DNA of 64,000 nt from Mesotaenium endlicherianum. Taxonomy: Eukaryota > Streptophyta > Zygnematophyceae > Zygnematales > Mesotaeniaceae. The notes beneath the pieces are model-generated. The model ran no database searches, was not told the DNA's origin, and saw nothing but the letters and a program-made list of their open reading frames with translations. Every line of letters begins with the position of its first letter. Positions within the stretch are counted from its first letter, which is position 1. Where the stretch lies: assembly GCA_009602735.1 (NCBI GenBank), contig WELA01011368.1:52770-116769 (forward strand). Reading direction: 5' to 3'. This document shows, one piece after another, positions 34,361 to 44,110 of this stretch. Made by a program: the position numbers and the translations under genes.

Positions 34361-36270
34361 CGGCGTAGTCACGCGTAAGATGTGGAAGAGGCCCAGCCAG
34401 CGGCTGGGGCTGGGCGACGCGCGCGTGGGCCTGGTACTGACGCCACCTGTCCTAAGCGTCCTGCAGGATGTGCGAGGGAACATGTGTCGAGCGTGACTGG
34501 GCCGTGCGCACGCAGGTGAGCTGCCACAAGCGCCTGGCCTCACAATCTTGTGGTGAGAAGCGGTGTACGCCAGCTGGTCCACACGGGGGGTTGAGGCAAG
34601 TATGGATGCAAGTTGTAGTACGCCTGCTGGCGTCGGTAGAACGGGAGGTCCGCCGGGTTGGCGCCGCCGGCTAGCTCTGTGCGATAGGCAAATTGTTGGA
34701 CGCGCAGAGGATGGCGGGGCGCCAGCTGCACCCGGGCACGTAGCTGAGGGTGGAGCGGCTGCTAATTGTCTGGACGGTGGTGGCGGCGCCCCAAAACAGC
34801 AACGGCTGCAGAGCGGGAACTGGGTTTGGAGTCGCATGCACGGGTGCTGGTGCGGGCCACTTTGGAGGCAGTTGGACCGCCAGGCCCATCACCTGCAAAG
34901 TGGCTACGAGGAGCTGGCGGGCGCTGGTCGTACAGCGCGTGGGAGGCAAACGTGGTGAACTACGAACCGTCCTCCCTGTCGTCTGCCTCGTGGTAGGGCG
35001 GGGTGGCTGCTCGATTGCGGCTGCTGCAATAGGGCGGCGTGAGGGACCGACCACGTCGAGGTGGAGGCGTGAGGCTGCGCTCGCTACGCAGGCTGCGCCT
35101 AAGCTGTGACGGGGTGACAGCGCGTCGCCTGCCACGCAGCCCGCGACCCGGCTCTAGGTGTAGGACCAAGCATACGGGGACGGCTGTCATTGCAGTGCCT
35201 GCGGCGCTGGCCACTGCGCGCGCTGCCTGAGCACCAGTGCCAGAGGTGGCGGAGGTGGCTGCGGAGAACGCGTGGGCTTGGGACCGATTATCGCTAGTGC
35301 CTCTGCCGTATAGTTGATGCAAGAGGTTGCGACAAGTAGCGTCTGTGGAGCAATCATGCTCGGGCCGACATCGGGGCCCTCCGGCACTGCGGTAGGCTGC
35401 GCCGGACCTGGCGGACGCTGGGCGGCTGAACCCAGGCGGTCCGGTTGAGGGAGTGCGGCCAAACCCTGGAGGTCCAACAGGCCTGTCGAAGCCTGGTGGC
35501 CTTCTCAGAGTGCTGAACCCTGGGGGTCCCGTGAGCCTACGGCGAATGCGAGAAACGAGAGTGACGGGCCGCGCCTGCGACTCAGTCGGCTCGTAGGACT
35601 CCTGTGGCGCGCGCTCGTACGACTCGTCGTTTGTCAGCGGGTCGTAGGCCGGCTGACGCATGGCCTCCTCCTCTGAAGCGGTCGTGCGGCGGTCGGAGTC
35701 GTCGGTGTGCATCAATAACGAAGGTGGATGCGACGCCATCTGGAACTGCATGGCCACTCCAACTAGTACCTCCTGTTGCGGGCGGACGTCGGATCAGGCG
35801 TCTGGCGAACAAGCCCTCTCGCGCGGAGGCTGCGCAGGGACGGGCGGCAGACTTGTGCCCTAGGGAGCGGCGAGGAGCTCGTGGGACTTAGCAATTGTGG
35901 CCACTGCGGTGGCGGCGACATCGGCGGCTGCGGTCGCTGCTGCTGTAATCTGGCGCATCGCGGCATGTTGTGCTGCGTAAATGCGCACGGACTCTCGCGC
36001 CAGCGCCGTCAGCAGCTGTGCCTGCTGCTGTGGGGTAAGGTGGAGCTCTGCGCTCGGTAGCTTTGGCTCCTTGCCCTGGGGCTGGAGCAGGTCAGCCCCG
36101 ACAGAAACGTTGTCCTCCTCTGAGCCGCCCTTGCGTGTCGGAGTGACGCCAAACCGGTCCTTATCGTCGCCAAGCGCCATGAAGCCGTAGAGGACCGCTG
36201 AGGTGGGACGCCGGTTCAGAATGTAGGCCGTGCGCGTGCCTCCTGTGCGCCAGTCGGGCCGATAGTGTGC
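34361..36270 (-). pseudogene. Element C spacer between protease and methyltransferase
   Basis: GC-rich sequence with several open frames on both strands. On the minus strand one frame (34960-35757) gives Pro/Arg-rich repeats of the PPGF kind (GPPGFSTLRRPPGFDRPVG). The part at 35860-36180 is Ala/Gln-rich (ATAAADVAATAVATIAKSHE). No known domain; probably a disordered polyprotein linker, like the spacer of element A. Confidence 0.5.
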
Positions 36271-36279
36271 TCGTTCCGT

Positions 36280-36640
36280 CTAGTCATCCACCGCTGCTTC
36301 TATGGGGAAGAGCACGTCCTGCCCCAGGAGGACGTCGAAGGTGTCAGAGCGCGTCAGCAACGCGTGACGATGGATCGTCGTCTCGTCCTCGGTCCCGGGA
36401 TGAAAGGTGAAGACGAGCGCCAGCCGAGTGCGCCTTGTCACGGACTTGGATGTGCCAGCTGCAGTGTTGATCCGCATGGGCGAATCCTCCAAGTCAGCTG
36501 AGGAGAAGCCCAGCTGCCGGAGATAGCTGTGACTGATCAAAACTGGCTATGCGCCGGTGTCAAATGTGATGCGCTGAGGGGCCTGCTTGTTGACCAGCAC
36601 AATCCCTTGCGCGTTTCCAAAAACGCCGCGTTATGGCTGC
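36280..36640 (-). pseudogene. Element C aspartic protease region
   Basis: On the minus strand the segment reads ITFDTGA (near 36545-36565), then LISHSYLRQLGFSSADLED and, near 36310, TFDVLLGQDVLFPIEA. The D-T-G-A motif and the later LLGxDxL strand are those of retropepsins. It corresponds in position and sequence type to 10070-10582 in element A. Confidence 0.75.
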
Positions 36641-37366
36641 TGATCAGCCTGCGCTCGTGCGGGGGTCGAGCGGGGGCTGAGAGCATCGCAGTGGAAGCTC
36701 CTGCTGCCGGCCTGTCTGTACCTGTGTGGGCCCCAGGGGCGTGGGAACGGAGCATCAGCTGGGCGGCCTGCCGGGTCGCCTCCAACGTCACGCCGACCGA
36801 CGACATGCGGTGCAGTGCCAGCGACAGCACCTCGACGCTCAACTCCACCGTCATCACTGGCGACGCGAGTGCGTGCGGTGCTGGCGTGAATGGCGTTGCT
36901 AGATGCGCCAGGATGCGAAAGGAGCGGGGCAGACGCGGGGCTTCCTCCATACGCCGTCCCTGGTTGGGTCCGTCGCGCTCGGGCGCGCTTGATGCTTGAT
37001 CCGCAGCTGCCACGAGCGGACGCTCGCGTGTAGTCTCGTGAGTTGCCGAGCCGCTGCCAAGTGGTTGTGTTCGTGTGCAACAGACGAGAGCTGCGGCTGT
37101 CATCACTGGCACACTTGGCGTTGCTGCGAGCAGGGGCAACGATGCATGCTTTGCCAGGGGCGCTGGCGTCCTGGCAAGGGTGAGCGCCTGTGCAAGTCCT
37201 GTCGCAGGCGACGGGATGGCAACAAGGACCTGCGAGACCCCTGTTGGACCGCCAAGTGGCGTGCCAGGGTTGCCCCTGAGGCGCACCAGGCGTGCTGCCG
37301 ATCCGCCGGCACTCTATCCTGTGTGGGGCCCGTGCGATGCTCGGGCGTCCCGCTTTTGCGCGAGAA
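36641..37366 (-). other. Element C gag-to-protease spacer, left of the transposon
   Basis: GC-rich minus-strand sequence with Ala/Pro/Thr-rich frames and no recognised domain. It ends at the AA that precedes the DNA transposon (37365-37366). The corresponding right-hand pieces of C are 43160-43263 and 49452-49601. Confidence 0.5.
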
Positions 37367-37374
37367 CACATGCA
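37367..37374 (+). repeat. Copy 1 left terminal inverted repeat
   Basis: CACATGCA, followed inward by a CACACGCGGG stretch and, 20 bases after the repeat, GGACACTTA. The preceding AA matches the AA after the right end. The corresponding end of copy 2 (27784 inward) has the same layout. Confidence 0.85.
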
Positions 37375-38162
37375 ACACACGCGGGTAAATTGACGGACAC
37401 TTAAATTTGGCGCAGGGGTTACTCAAAAGTACCGATTCGTTCGTTTCGCGTCACTTTGAGGAAGTTAAGAAGGCGAATGTTAACCTCTCTGCTGTCAGTT
37501 CCTAACTTCTTATTTACGCTCTTATAGCTCTAGTCTTCTTAGTGAAAGTTTTAATATACTTGTAGGCAAATCCAACGAGACAAACAGTGGGGATTATCGT
37601 AAACTATAGAGACAACCACGCTTGTACAAACCGCCACACTTGCAAGTACCTAGCCTACTAAAAGTAAGAACATGGCGTTTTTTGCTTTATACCAGCCGCG
37701 TTAACTCTCTGTGTAGTTGATTAGAATGTTCTGTTCTTCTTTTGAACGATGCATAAATGAGTTGCTCCAGTACTCTCCGTGGCCTTTCTTGCATAGATAA
37801 GTTTTTATACGGTTTGAGTTATAATTGTGTGGAGGGGTACTAGCGGGCTGAAGTAACCTGTATGCAAACGGAAGAGTAAGAGGCCTCTTTGAAACGTAAA
37901 ATGGGCCATTTTCAACGTCTTTTTCATCATTTAGGATTGCAGGCTGATTTGACCAGTATGAGGGTTAACATAGTTTTGCACTAAAAGTCATTATGAGCGG
38001 CCAGATGGAGATATGCCTTGCAACAAGAGCTGCAGAACAGTAATTACTACCATAAATTTGTCCTTTATATCTTCTTACATATCTTATGGTTTGGTTTACC
38101 ATTAAGTGGGGGTTTGACAGGTAAGGCAGCCAAGTAAGTCTGCCAGGTGAGCCATGTACAAC
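37375..38162. other. Copy 1 left arm, non-coding
   Basis: About 0.8 kb upstream of the zinc-ribbon gene. The outer 60 bases match copy 2. The rest is AT-rich without an open frame and presumably holds the promoter. Splice-donor-like CAGGTAAG and CAGGTGAG words occur just before the start codon (38119-38155), so an upstream intron or exon cannot be excluded. Confidence 0.5.
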
Positions 38163-39290
38163 ATGGCCTCACTTCCGAACTACTGCAGCAATTGCGGCCT
38201 ACAAAGAGGAAGAGGACTCTCCTACTGTGAGAGGTGCAGCAAGTCCTTCATGCGAGCCGTTGAGGTGGACCCTCAGGAGTGGCATTCAAACTATAGGAGA
38301 CGTCTGTATGCAAGGTTAGATTCTACTCCTCAGGCAGGTGTTCGCATGGTTGATGTGAATGTCCCTAAAGCTTTGTTTGAGACTCTGTTTGAGAGAGTAG
38401 GCACAGAAGTCTCACATTATATCACCAAAACAGAGCCTATGGTGTCCAGGAGCATTCGAAGAGTTTGTTGGTCTGTAGAAGACTTAGATGCCCTCCTATC
38501 TTTTCAAAGTGTGAATGCCGATTTGGGCTATGGGGCAGCAAAGTTGTTACCAAAGTCAGGGGAGGTTGTTGCTATCATCCCCCCTTTCTTCATAGATTGG
38601 AGGATGAACAAGTCAAGAGAGAAAACACTTACTTTAAAATTTTCATTTTCAATCTTAAATAGGGGGGGGCATGTTGTGCTGGCTCCTGATCAGTGCTATG
38701 ACAGACTAGTTTGGAAAGCACCTCACAACATAGACACTAGCACTCACATTCACTACAGGCTAGTTGATTATTGTCATAGGATGCTTGCTCGTGGACTTTG
38801 TGTGAAAGATTCCATGATAGAGGCTGCAGATATAGCAAGAGCAAGCCTTGTACAGAAGGAACAAGAGAGAGTTTCTCGAGAGAAAGAGAACTTAAGGAAA
38901 GCTTGCGAGTTGCAGGAAGCTGCTGACTTAATAGCTCGTGAATTAAGCATGCGTAGGAATGAGGATATGCGCACACCCGCACAAGTAAAAGCAGACTTTG
39001 ATGTTGCCTTTCAACCTCTGCCTCCATCTGATACTAAAGTAGCTAGACAAGCTGCTATACAAGTCATGAGAGATGCTAGGGAAAAGATTGCAGAGCAAGT
39101 CAGGCAGCTGCAGGTGCACAGAGCAGAGGAGGACAGATTGCAAGAAGAGCGGCAGAAGGAGCGTGAGCAAGCGGCACCAAAGTTATTTGTTCCAGGCGAG
39201 AACCTGACAGGGCGAGAGCTCATGAAGAGAGCTCGAGAGATAGCTGCCTGCAGGAGGAAGCTACCACCTTTGGAGGTGAGCTGCCTATAG
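38163..39290 (+). CDS. Zinc-ribbon and coiled-coil protein of the transposon, function unknown (375 aa)
   Basis: The protein is 375 residues if it starts at ATG 38163, or three longer from ATG 38154. I prefer 38163 because MAS-PNYCSNCG is conserved at the start of copy 2 (27022). The N-terminus has a likely zinc ribbon, C-x2-C-x10-C-x2-C (CSNC and CERC, about residues 8-25). A globular middle (residues 45-210) includes NADLGYGAAKLLPKSGEVVAI and LAPDQCYDRLVWKAPHNID. The C-terminal third is highly charged and probably coiled coil (about 220-350), ending with LTGRELMKRAREIAACRRK. I do not recognise the family. Both copies keep it, even the one that lost the transposase. It may be a DNA-binding or accessory partner of the transposase; that is inference. 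No break is seen. Confidence 0.75.
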   Translation: MASLPNYCSNCGLQRGRGLSYCERCSKSFMRAVEVDPQEWHSNYRRRLYARLDSTPQAGVRMVDVNVPKALFETLFERVGTEVSHYITKTEPMVSRSIRRVCWSVEDLDALLSFQSVNADLGYGAAKLLPKSGEVVAIIPPFFIDWRMNKSREKTLTLKFSFSILNRGGHVVLAPDQCYDRLVWKAPHNIDTSTHIHYRLVDYCHRMLARGLCVKDSMIEAADIARASLVQKEQERVSREKENLRKACELQEAADLIARELSMRRNEDMRTPAQVKADFDVAFQPLPPSDTKVARQAAIQVMRDAREKIAEQVRQLQVHRAEEDRLQEERQKEREQAAPKLFVPGENLTGRELMKRAREIAACRRKLPPLEVSCL

Positions 39291-39347
39291 CTACTACCTA
39301 ATCTTCTACCTAGCGCTACTTCTATTGTTTGTCTACAGCAGGTGCTT

Positions 39348-41741
39348 CTACATGCTTTCACTACAATCGCCAATTTCTGTCGTTCTTGTTCTTGTTACCA
39401 ATGGTGCCAGCGCTTGTCTCTTGATGACCACCTTCTTTCTCTTCTCCCTTTCATTCCTAGTTATTGGCAGCTCTATGATGGATGACAGAGCTCTTTGCCC
39501 ACTCTCTTGGTGCATAGTCTGGCCTATCCTTCCTTTGCTATACACCCTCCCTGTAGCGTCGACCATGACCTGCCTCTTGTTGGTCTTAGCTGATTTCCTC
39601 CACTGATGCAATGCCTCAATGCCTTCACCACTAAATTGGTCAAGGTCCCCGTGTCTTCGTATCATGTCACCTATGTGGCATTTGAGGATGTGCATGTACT
39701 CTGTAATCTGGTCAGCAGCGCATGCCGCCACAAACTTATCTTCAAAGTCATCAGCAAGTGCCTCCACAAGGGAAGCCTTTGCTTCTCTCTCTGCGTATGT
39801 GTCCTCTGAGGATATTGGCTCCATGAGGGCAGCCAAACACACTCCATATGCATCCCATGTCTCTAACACTGCCTGTAACTTTTCTGCGTCTGTAGGCAGG
39901 TCACAAAAGACACAGGCTGCCAGCTCTACAAAGTGCTCCAGGAGGCGGTGGCACTCTCGACCGATGAAGCTTGGCTTCGCCGCCCGGTTTCTCTTCTCGC
40001 CTTTGCTGAGGGCCTTCACCGCCTCCTTAGGTATCTTCGCCTTCACTTTATCTTTAAGAATCTTGTAGAACTCATCTTCCTTCTTTTGTCCTGGTGGTAG
40101 GAATGCATGGAGAGTTCTCTCGTACAAGGTTGCAGAGATCCGCAAGTTCAAATGCAAAATGCAAACAACGCAGTCATTGGGCGGGATGTTAAATAGAGGG
40201 GGCTTCTTGTGCCTCTGTCCTTGGTGGTGCAGCTGGTAGTCTATCCTCGCCTTCGTGCTCTCCTTTTCTGGCTTACCCCGTGTCGTCTTCATGATATCAT
40301 TGTCCATGTCTGACTTGTGCTCAAAGTGCTTTGATCAGTGGGGACAGGTCTTGGGCAATCTGTCCATGTCAGGAGCATGTGCTGCAGCCTTCATCCCCTC
40401 CAAGGTGCGGGAGACGCTCGCACCGCGCTGACACCTGTCGTGGATGTCCTTCAACGTCACGAGGCACCACAAACACGGGTACGTTGAGCTTGCCCCTGTC
40501 AGCCCGTACAAGCTATTACTGAACTTGTAGTCCCCACCTTGATACACTTTTACTCTAAATAGCCCACCCCCCACGTGCAAGCTTGCCTGATTGACCTCCT
40601 CCAAGTCTTCGAGCAGCCTTGAAGACACAGCTTGTATGCTATTGTAGTCGTCTTCGCCTTCAAAACACACGACTGTACAAATATTCCTTGCTGAGTTTGT
40701 CATGTCCAAGCTATCTTTTGTAATGACTTTCACAGCGATGGTGGTCTGGTTCACTCCTCTATGTAGGACAGCCGCATCTCCAATAACTTGTACCCTTACA
40801 ACTCGGCCTGGACGAAACTCTAACTGTAGAATCCGTTGTCTCAAAACCTCATGCAATGACATGGTTACACTGAGTCCATCTGCACTCTCCTGGGGGCTGA
40901 CATCTGCATATATTTTAGCTGCCAGCTTCTCTACCTTCCTCCTAGAAGCAATCTTGGGGAGACGAATACTTGTGCCTTGTAAACACCTGGGCTCCCACAA
41001 CCCTGTCTGTTGAGAGTAGGTCTTAGACAACATGTTCACAAGCATCTGATATTGCTCTTGGGAAAGTTTCAATCTGTACTTTATGGCCAATCCCAGCTTG
41101 TCATTCCACTGCTCTTGAATCTGCTTGACAGTGGCCTCCTCTACGCGCTCCTTTAAGTGCAACTCAGCCATGATTGCTTCTAGCATGTCCTTGTTGTCAG
41201 GCTTGTTCAAGAAGGCGGTCAAGGACTTGGTCATGTTTGTCTCTGATACAAACTTGTCTCCCATGAAGAGCTTTAAGTCATTGCTCATTCTCTGCCACGT
41301 CTTCGCAGATTCTCCACCGACTCTACGCCTCTTTGCTGCAGAAGATACAAGTGCTGCTGTCAACACTTTCTGCTTCAGGTACTTGATCTCCCTCTTAGCA
41401 GCTCTTAGCTCTTTCTTGATACCCACAAACTGGTGTGCAATTTGCACTTCTCTATCTGCTGCTTTTCTTTTCAAGCTTCTATTCTCATCTGCAAACTTCA
41501 ACATATCTGATTTATATCTCTCCACTTTGTTGTGTGTCCTTGTAGAAGTATCTATTTGTGTACTGGCAGCAGTACTTGTTGTAGGCGCCACCTTCTTCAC
41601 AAATCTGCCACCTGCACCTCTAGGCATATCTGTGTTGCTTTGGGGTCTTGCCATGGTCATTCTATTGGGTTGATTCTTATGCTTTTTGGGTGTGGGCATT
41701 GGTGCAGGCTCATCCTGGGAGGGCTGTTCTACAAGTTTCAT
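39348..41741 (-). CDS. Transposase with RAG1/Transib/CMC-like DDE signature, one in-frame TGA
   Basis: This minus-strand frame of 797 codons would cut and rejoin the transposon ends. The N-terminus is basic (GAGGRFVKK, about 43-51), followed by a probable coiled coil (about 70-130). Candidate catalytic residues are Asp322 (VIGDAAVLHRG) and Asp404 (QGGDYKF). A Cys pair follows (CLWC, 423 and 426) after YGLTGASSTYP. A C-terminal block has H-x4-H (HILKCH, about 684 and 689), then GDLDQFSGEGIEALHQWRK with Glu709. RAG1 has the same order: D600, D708, the C727/C730 zinc pair, H937-x4-H942, and E962 in its ASEGNES box. An ILHLNLRISATLYE segment also parallels RAG1's TLHCDIGNAAEFYK. Codon 469 (40335-40337) is TGA, with the same frame open on both sides; it may be a decayed Trp codon or part of a small intron. 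Family call by eye. Confidence 0.75.
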
Positions 41742-43151
41742 CTTGAAAAAGACCTTCTGTATGAAAGTGTACAGAGTTATAGGCGGATGGTAGGTAGGTA
41801 GGTGGTAAAAAATGGGTTCTGAAGATTTTTTGGTGATTTTTTTATTTTTGTTATTTTTGTTTTTTTCATTTTAAAAATATTTTCTTTTCATTTTTTGAGA
41901 AAAAATTTTATGTAAACATGTAGACTTCACCTTTACCTACATATCAAAAATATGCCACAGAATGAAATGCACATGTAGTAGAACTTATGAGAGTCTGTAT
42001 ACTGAAATGTCAATTGTTTTACGCGTACATTCTATTGAACTTCAAAAAACCACTAAGGTCTCAAATCACTTTCAAATTTCAAACTTAAGACTGTTATGCA
42101 ATCCTCTTACATAGGAGAAAAGTGATGCAAACTTATAGGATGACACAAAGCCAGATTGCTAACTTATGCCACTCAACACATGCATCAAAAAATGTCAGCT
42201 TTCAAGAAGTACCCGACTTATCGCCTACTTTTGCTTGGGTAACTCAGGGGCCCTATCTTGGGCTATGGTGCTTAGAATGGGCTGTAACTTGACCATTAAC
42301 ACTATGGGGGGTTCAAAATCTAGTAGAATCATTTTCAGATCCGTACTCTAAATGTTTCTCCATTGTACGGATTGGCATGCTTCACATGTGCGAGAAACTC
42401 CACATGTCACATTTTGGAGGCTCACAGCCTGGTATGATTTGATGCAAACTGATTTTTTTTTGATCCATGGTTACCCAGTTGGGTCCTTAATGCCTCCTAA
42501 AATTTTGGGGGGATTCAAGAAAGTGGAGTACAAGTTATGGTTATCTGTATGAAGTGAAAGAATAGTGCAACATGTAATATTTTTTCAAATATCGCTTACT
42601 TTTGCAGATTTCAGTTTGTGTGCATATCTCGGATCTCACTGAATGGAATGACCCAAAACTTTACCAATAGCTCTATAGGGGCATGAAAAATCCAAAAAAA
42701 CAATTTTCAGATCCGTACTACAAGCATACCGCATTTTACGGACGGCCACTCTTCACATGTGTGAAAAGCGCCACATGGCAAACTTTGGAGGCCCATAACT
42801 TAAAGTGATTCTATGAAAATTCAAATATTTTTTATTTCATGGCTACCTATAAGGGTCCTTAGTAAACTCTCAAAATATGGAGTCCATTAGGAACTTTTTG
42901 AACAACTGATGGTCATTTGTATGAAGCAACAAGAATGAGAGAAAGTGACAATTTCCACTTTTGTCGACATATTCTTCAATTTCACTAAAAGTGTAATAAC
43001 TTATGGAGAATGTGTAAGCTGTGCCTGAAACTTTAGGAAGGTTTATATATGGGGGTTATCTACTAGTATCCCAAATTTCAGACCATTCCGACAAAATCGC
43101 CGCAAATGGCGATAAAAAGTACCTAAGTGTCCAAAAAATGGGCATTTGGGC
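41742..43151. other. Copy 1 right arm upstream of the transposase, non-coding
   Basis: About 1.4 kb of AT-rich DNA with no convincing open frame. It should contain the transposase promoter. The outer 340 bases are kept in copy 2. The inner part holds a tandem duplication listed separately. Confidence 0.65.
42218..43060. repeat. Diverged tandem repeat in the right arm, period about 372 bp
   Basis: TTTTCAGATCCGTACT occurs at 42332 and 42704. The flanking words TATCGCcTACTTTTGC / TATCGCtTACTTTTGC (near 42220 and 42593), CTTCACATGTGxGA and GTATGAAG recur with the same offset. About 2.2 units are present, and they are well diverged. Subterminal repeats in some transposons are transposase-binding sites; that role here is inferred. 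Confidence 0.75.
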
Positions 43152-43159
43152 TGCATGTG
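43152..43159 (-). repeat. Copy 1 right terminal inverted repeat
   Basis: TGCATGTG; on the minus strand CACATGCA, with GGACACTTA 19 bases further in. The AA at 43160-43161 matches the AA before the left end. Confidence 0.85.
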
Positions 43160-43263
43160 AAGGTCCTGCGTAGCCTCGGCAACGCAGCTTGCAAGGCTGC
43201 CGAGGTTTTGCGCGCAACCAAGGCTTAAACCCTGGCTAAGCGATGCTGTGCGCAAGCCGTCAG

Positions 43264-44018
43264 TGACAGGGGCAGAGTGCCTTAGTGGAAGCGTAGTAAC
43301 TCACGAGGAAAAGAACTGGTTGCAATCATACTAAAGAGTGCAGCGGCATATCACTAAGAAAGCTTAGGAAAATTACTCAACATTTTGAGTAGCAAGAAAC
43401 TGCTCACAAATGAAGTAGGATGAAAGGCCTTGTCATTACAAAGCCGTAGAAATTTACAGAAGTGAAAACCGATAAGAAACAAAGAAGTTATGCCTATTTA
43501 TAAATTTCTACGACGGCCGCTCGCCCCTAGGCGGGAGGGCCGCTTGTTAACGGATTTTCCTAAGTGCTTGTCAAATCGTCCCTTCCAGAATATTCGTGAG
43601 AAAGCCAGATCAGTCTCATCTGACGTGTCGGGCCGATTTGACGTCTACATGCATACATCGAAATATCTAGAATATACTAACTTAGACGCGCTAGGCTAAT
43701 CCGAAACTTCTAGGTAGATCAACCTAGTCGGCACTCCGCGTCAGCCGAACTTACGTGAAGGTTCAAATTCACTCTAACGGGCCAGATTGCTCGACGCTGT
43801 CGATCAATCCGATGGTCGCGCTCACCGCGAATTAAGAACAGTCGTCAACCGACCTCAAAACTAATTAAACTTCGAAAATCCATAACTCTCTCAATACTCG
43901 ACCAAATTCGAAGAACTTTATATCAAAATGACCATAAAAATGCACTCTACACTACTATACAATCAAAATATACTTTCATGAAACTCAAAGATGCACTTTA
44001 TAAACCTATGACCTTACA
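43264..44018 (-). repeat. B3 3' LTR
   Basis: On the minus strand it begins TGTAAGGTCATAGG; the other end at 43264 is TGACAGGGG on the plus strand, slightly diverged from the usual TGAAAGGGG. It contains a GC-rich palindromic block (about 43509-43546) in place of the CTCC-TAG-GGAG hairpin of B4. Confidence 0.88.
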
Positions 44019-44110
44019 TCATCCCCCTCCTCAAGATGCGACGTCCTCGACGCATTCTGCAGATAACGTCTCAACTTACTCTAACAATGAGTCAAGTTGG
44101 CCTCTGGCTC

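Larger units (their letters stand above)
37367..43159 (+). mobile_element. RAG1/Transib/CMC-like DNA transposon, copy 1, both ends present
   Basis: This is a plain DNA transposon of 5793 bp. It has inverted termini CACATGCA (37367-37374) and TGCATGTG (43152-43159), flanked on each side by AA (37365-37366 and 43160-43161), probably a 2-bp target duplication. It holds two convergent genes 57 bp apart: a zinc-ribbon/coiled-coil protein (plus, 38163-39290) and a transposase (minus, 39348-41741). It has an 0.8-kb left arm and a 1.4-kb right arm with tandem repeats. It lies inside element C. CAC termini and short duplications fit the CMC group (CACTA, Mirage, Chapaev). The catalytic signature also resembles RAG1 and Transib, but those normally make 5-bp duplications. 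Superfamily placement is therefore open. Confidence 0.82.

Noticed and set aside
32664-37404. Many long overlapping open frames on both strands, some over 200 codons
   Set aside because: They follow from high GC and low stop frequency. Only the minus-strand frames carry retroelement motifs in the right order; no plus-strand frame has a recognisable domain.
38163-39290. Zinc-ribbon gene as a host gene
   Set aside because: It lies between CACATGCA termini and recurs inside a second, independently inserted copy with the same ends.
40335-40337. TGA read as selenocysteine
   Set aside because: No sign of a selenocysteine element was sought successfully, and the position has no expected redox role; decay or an intron is simpler.
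37362-43164. A 5-bp target duplication for the DNA transposon, as expected for RAG/Transib
   Set aside because: The 5-bp flanks do not match in either copy (GAGAA against AAGGT; TTTAA against AACTT). Only AA is shared in both.
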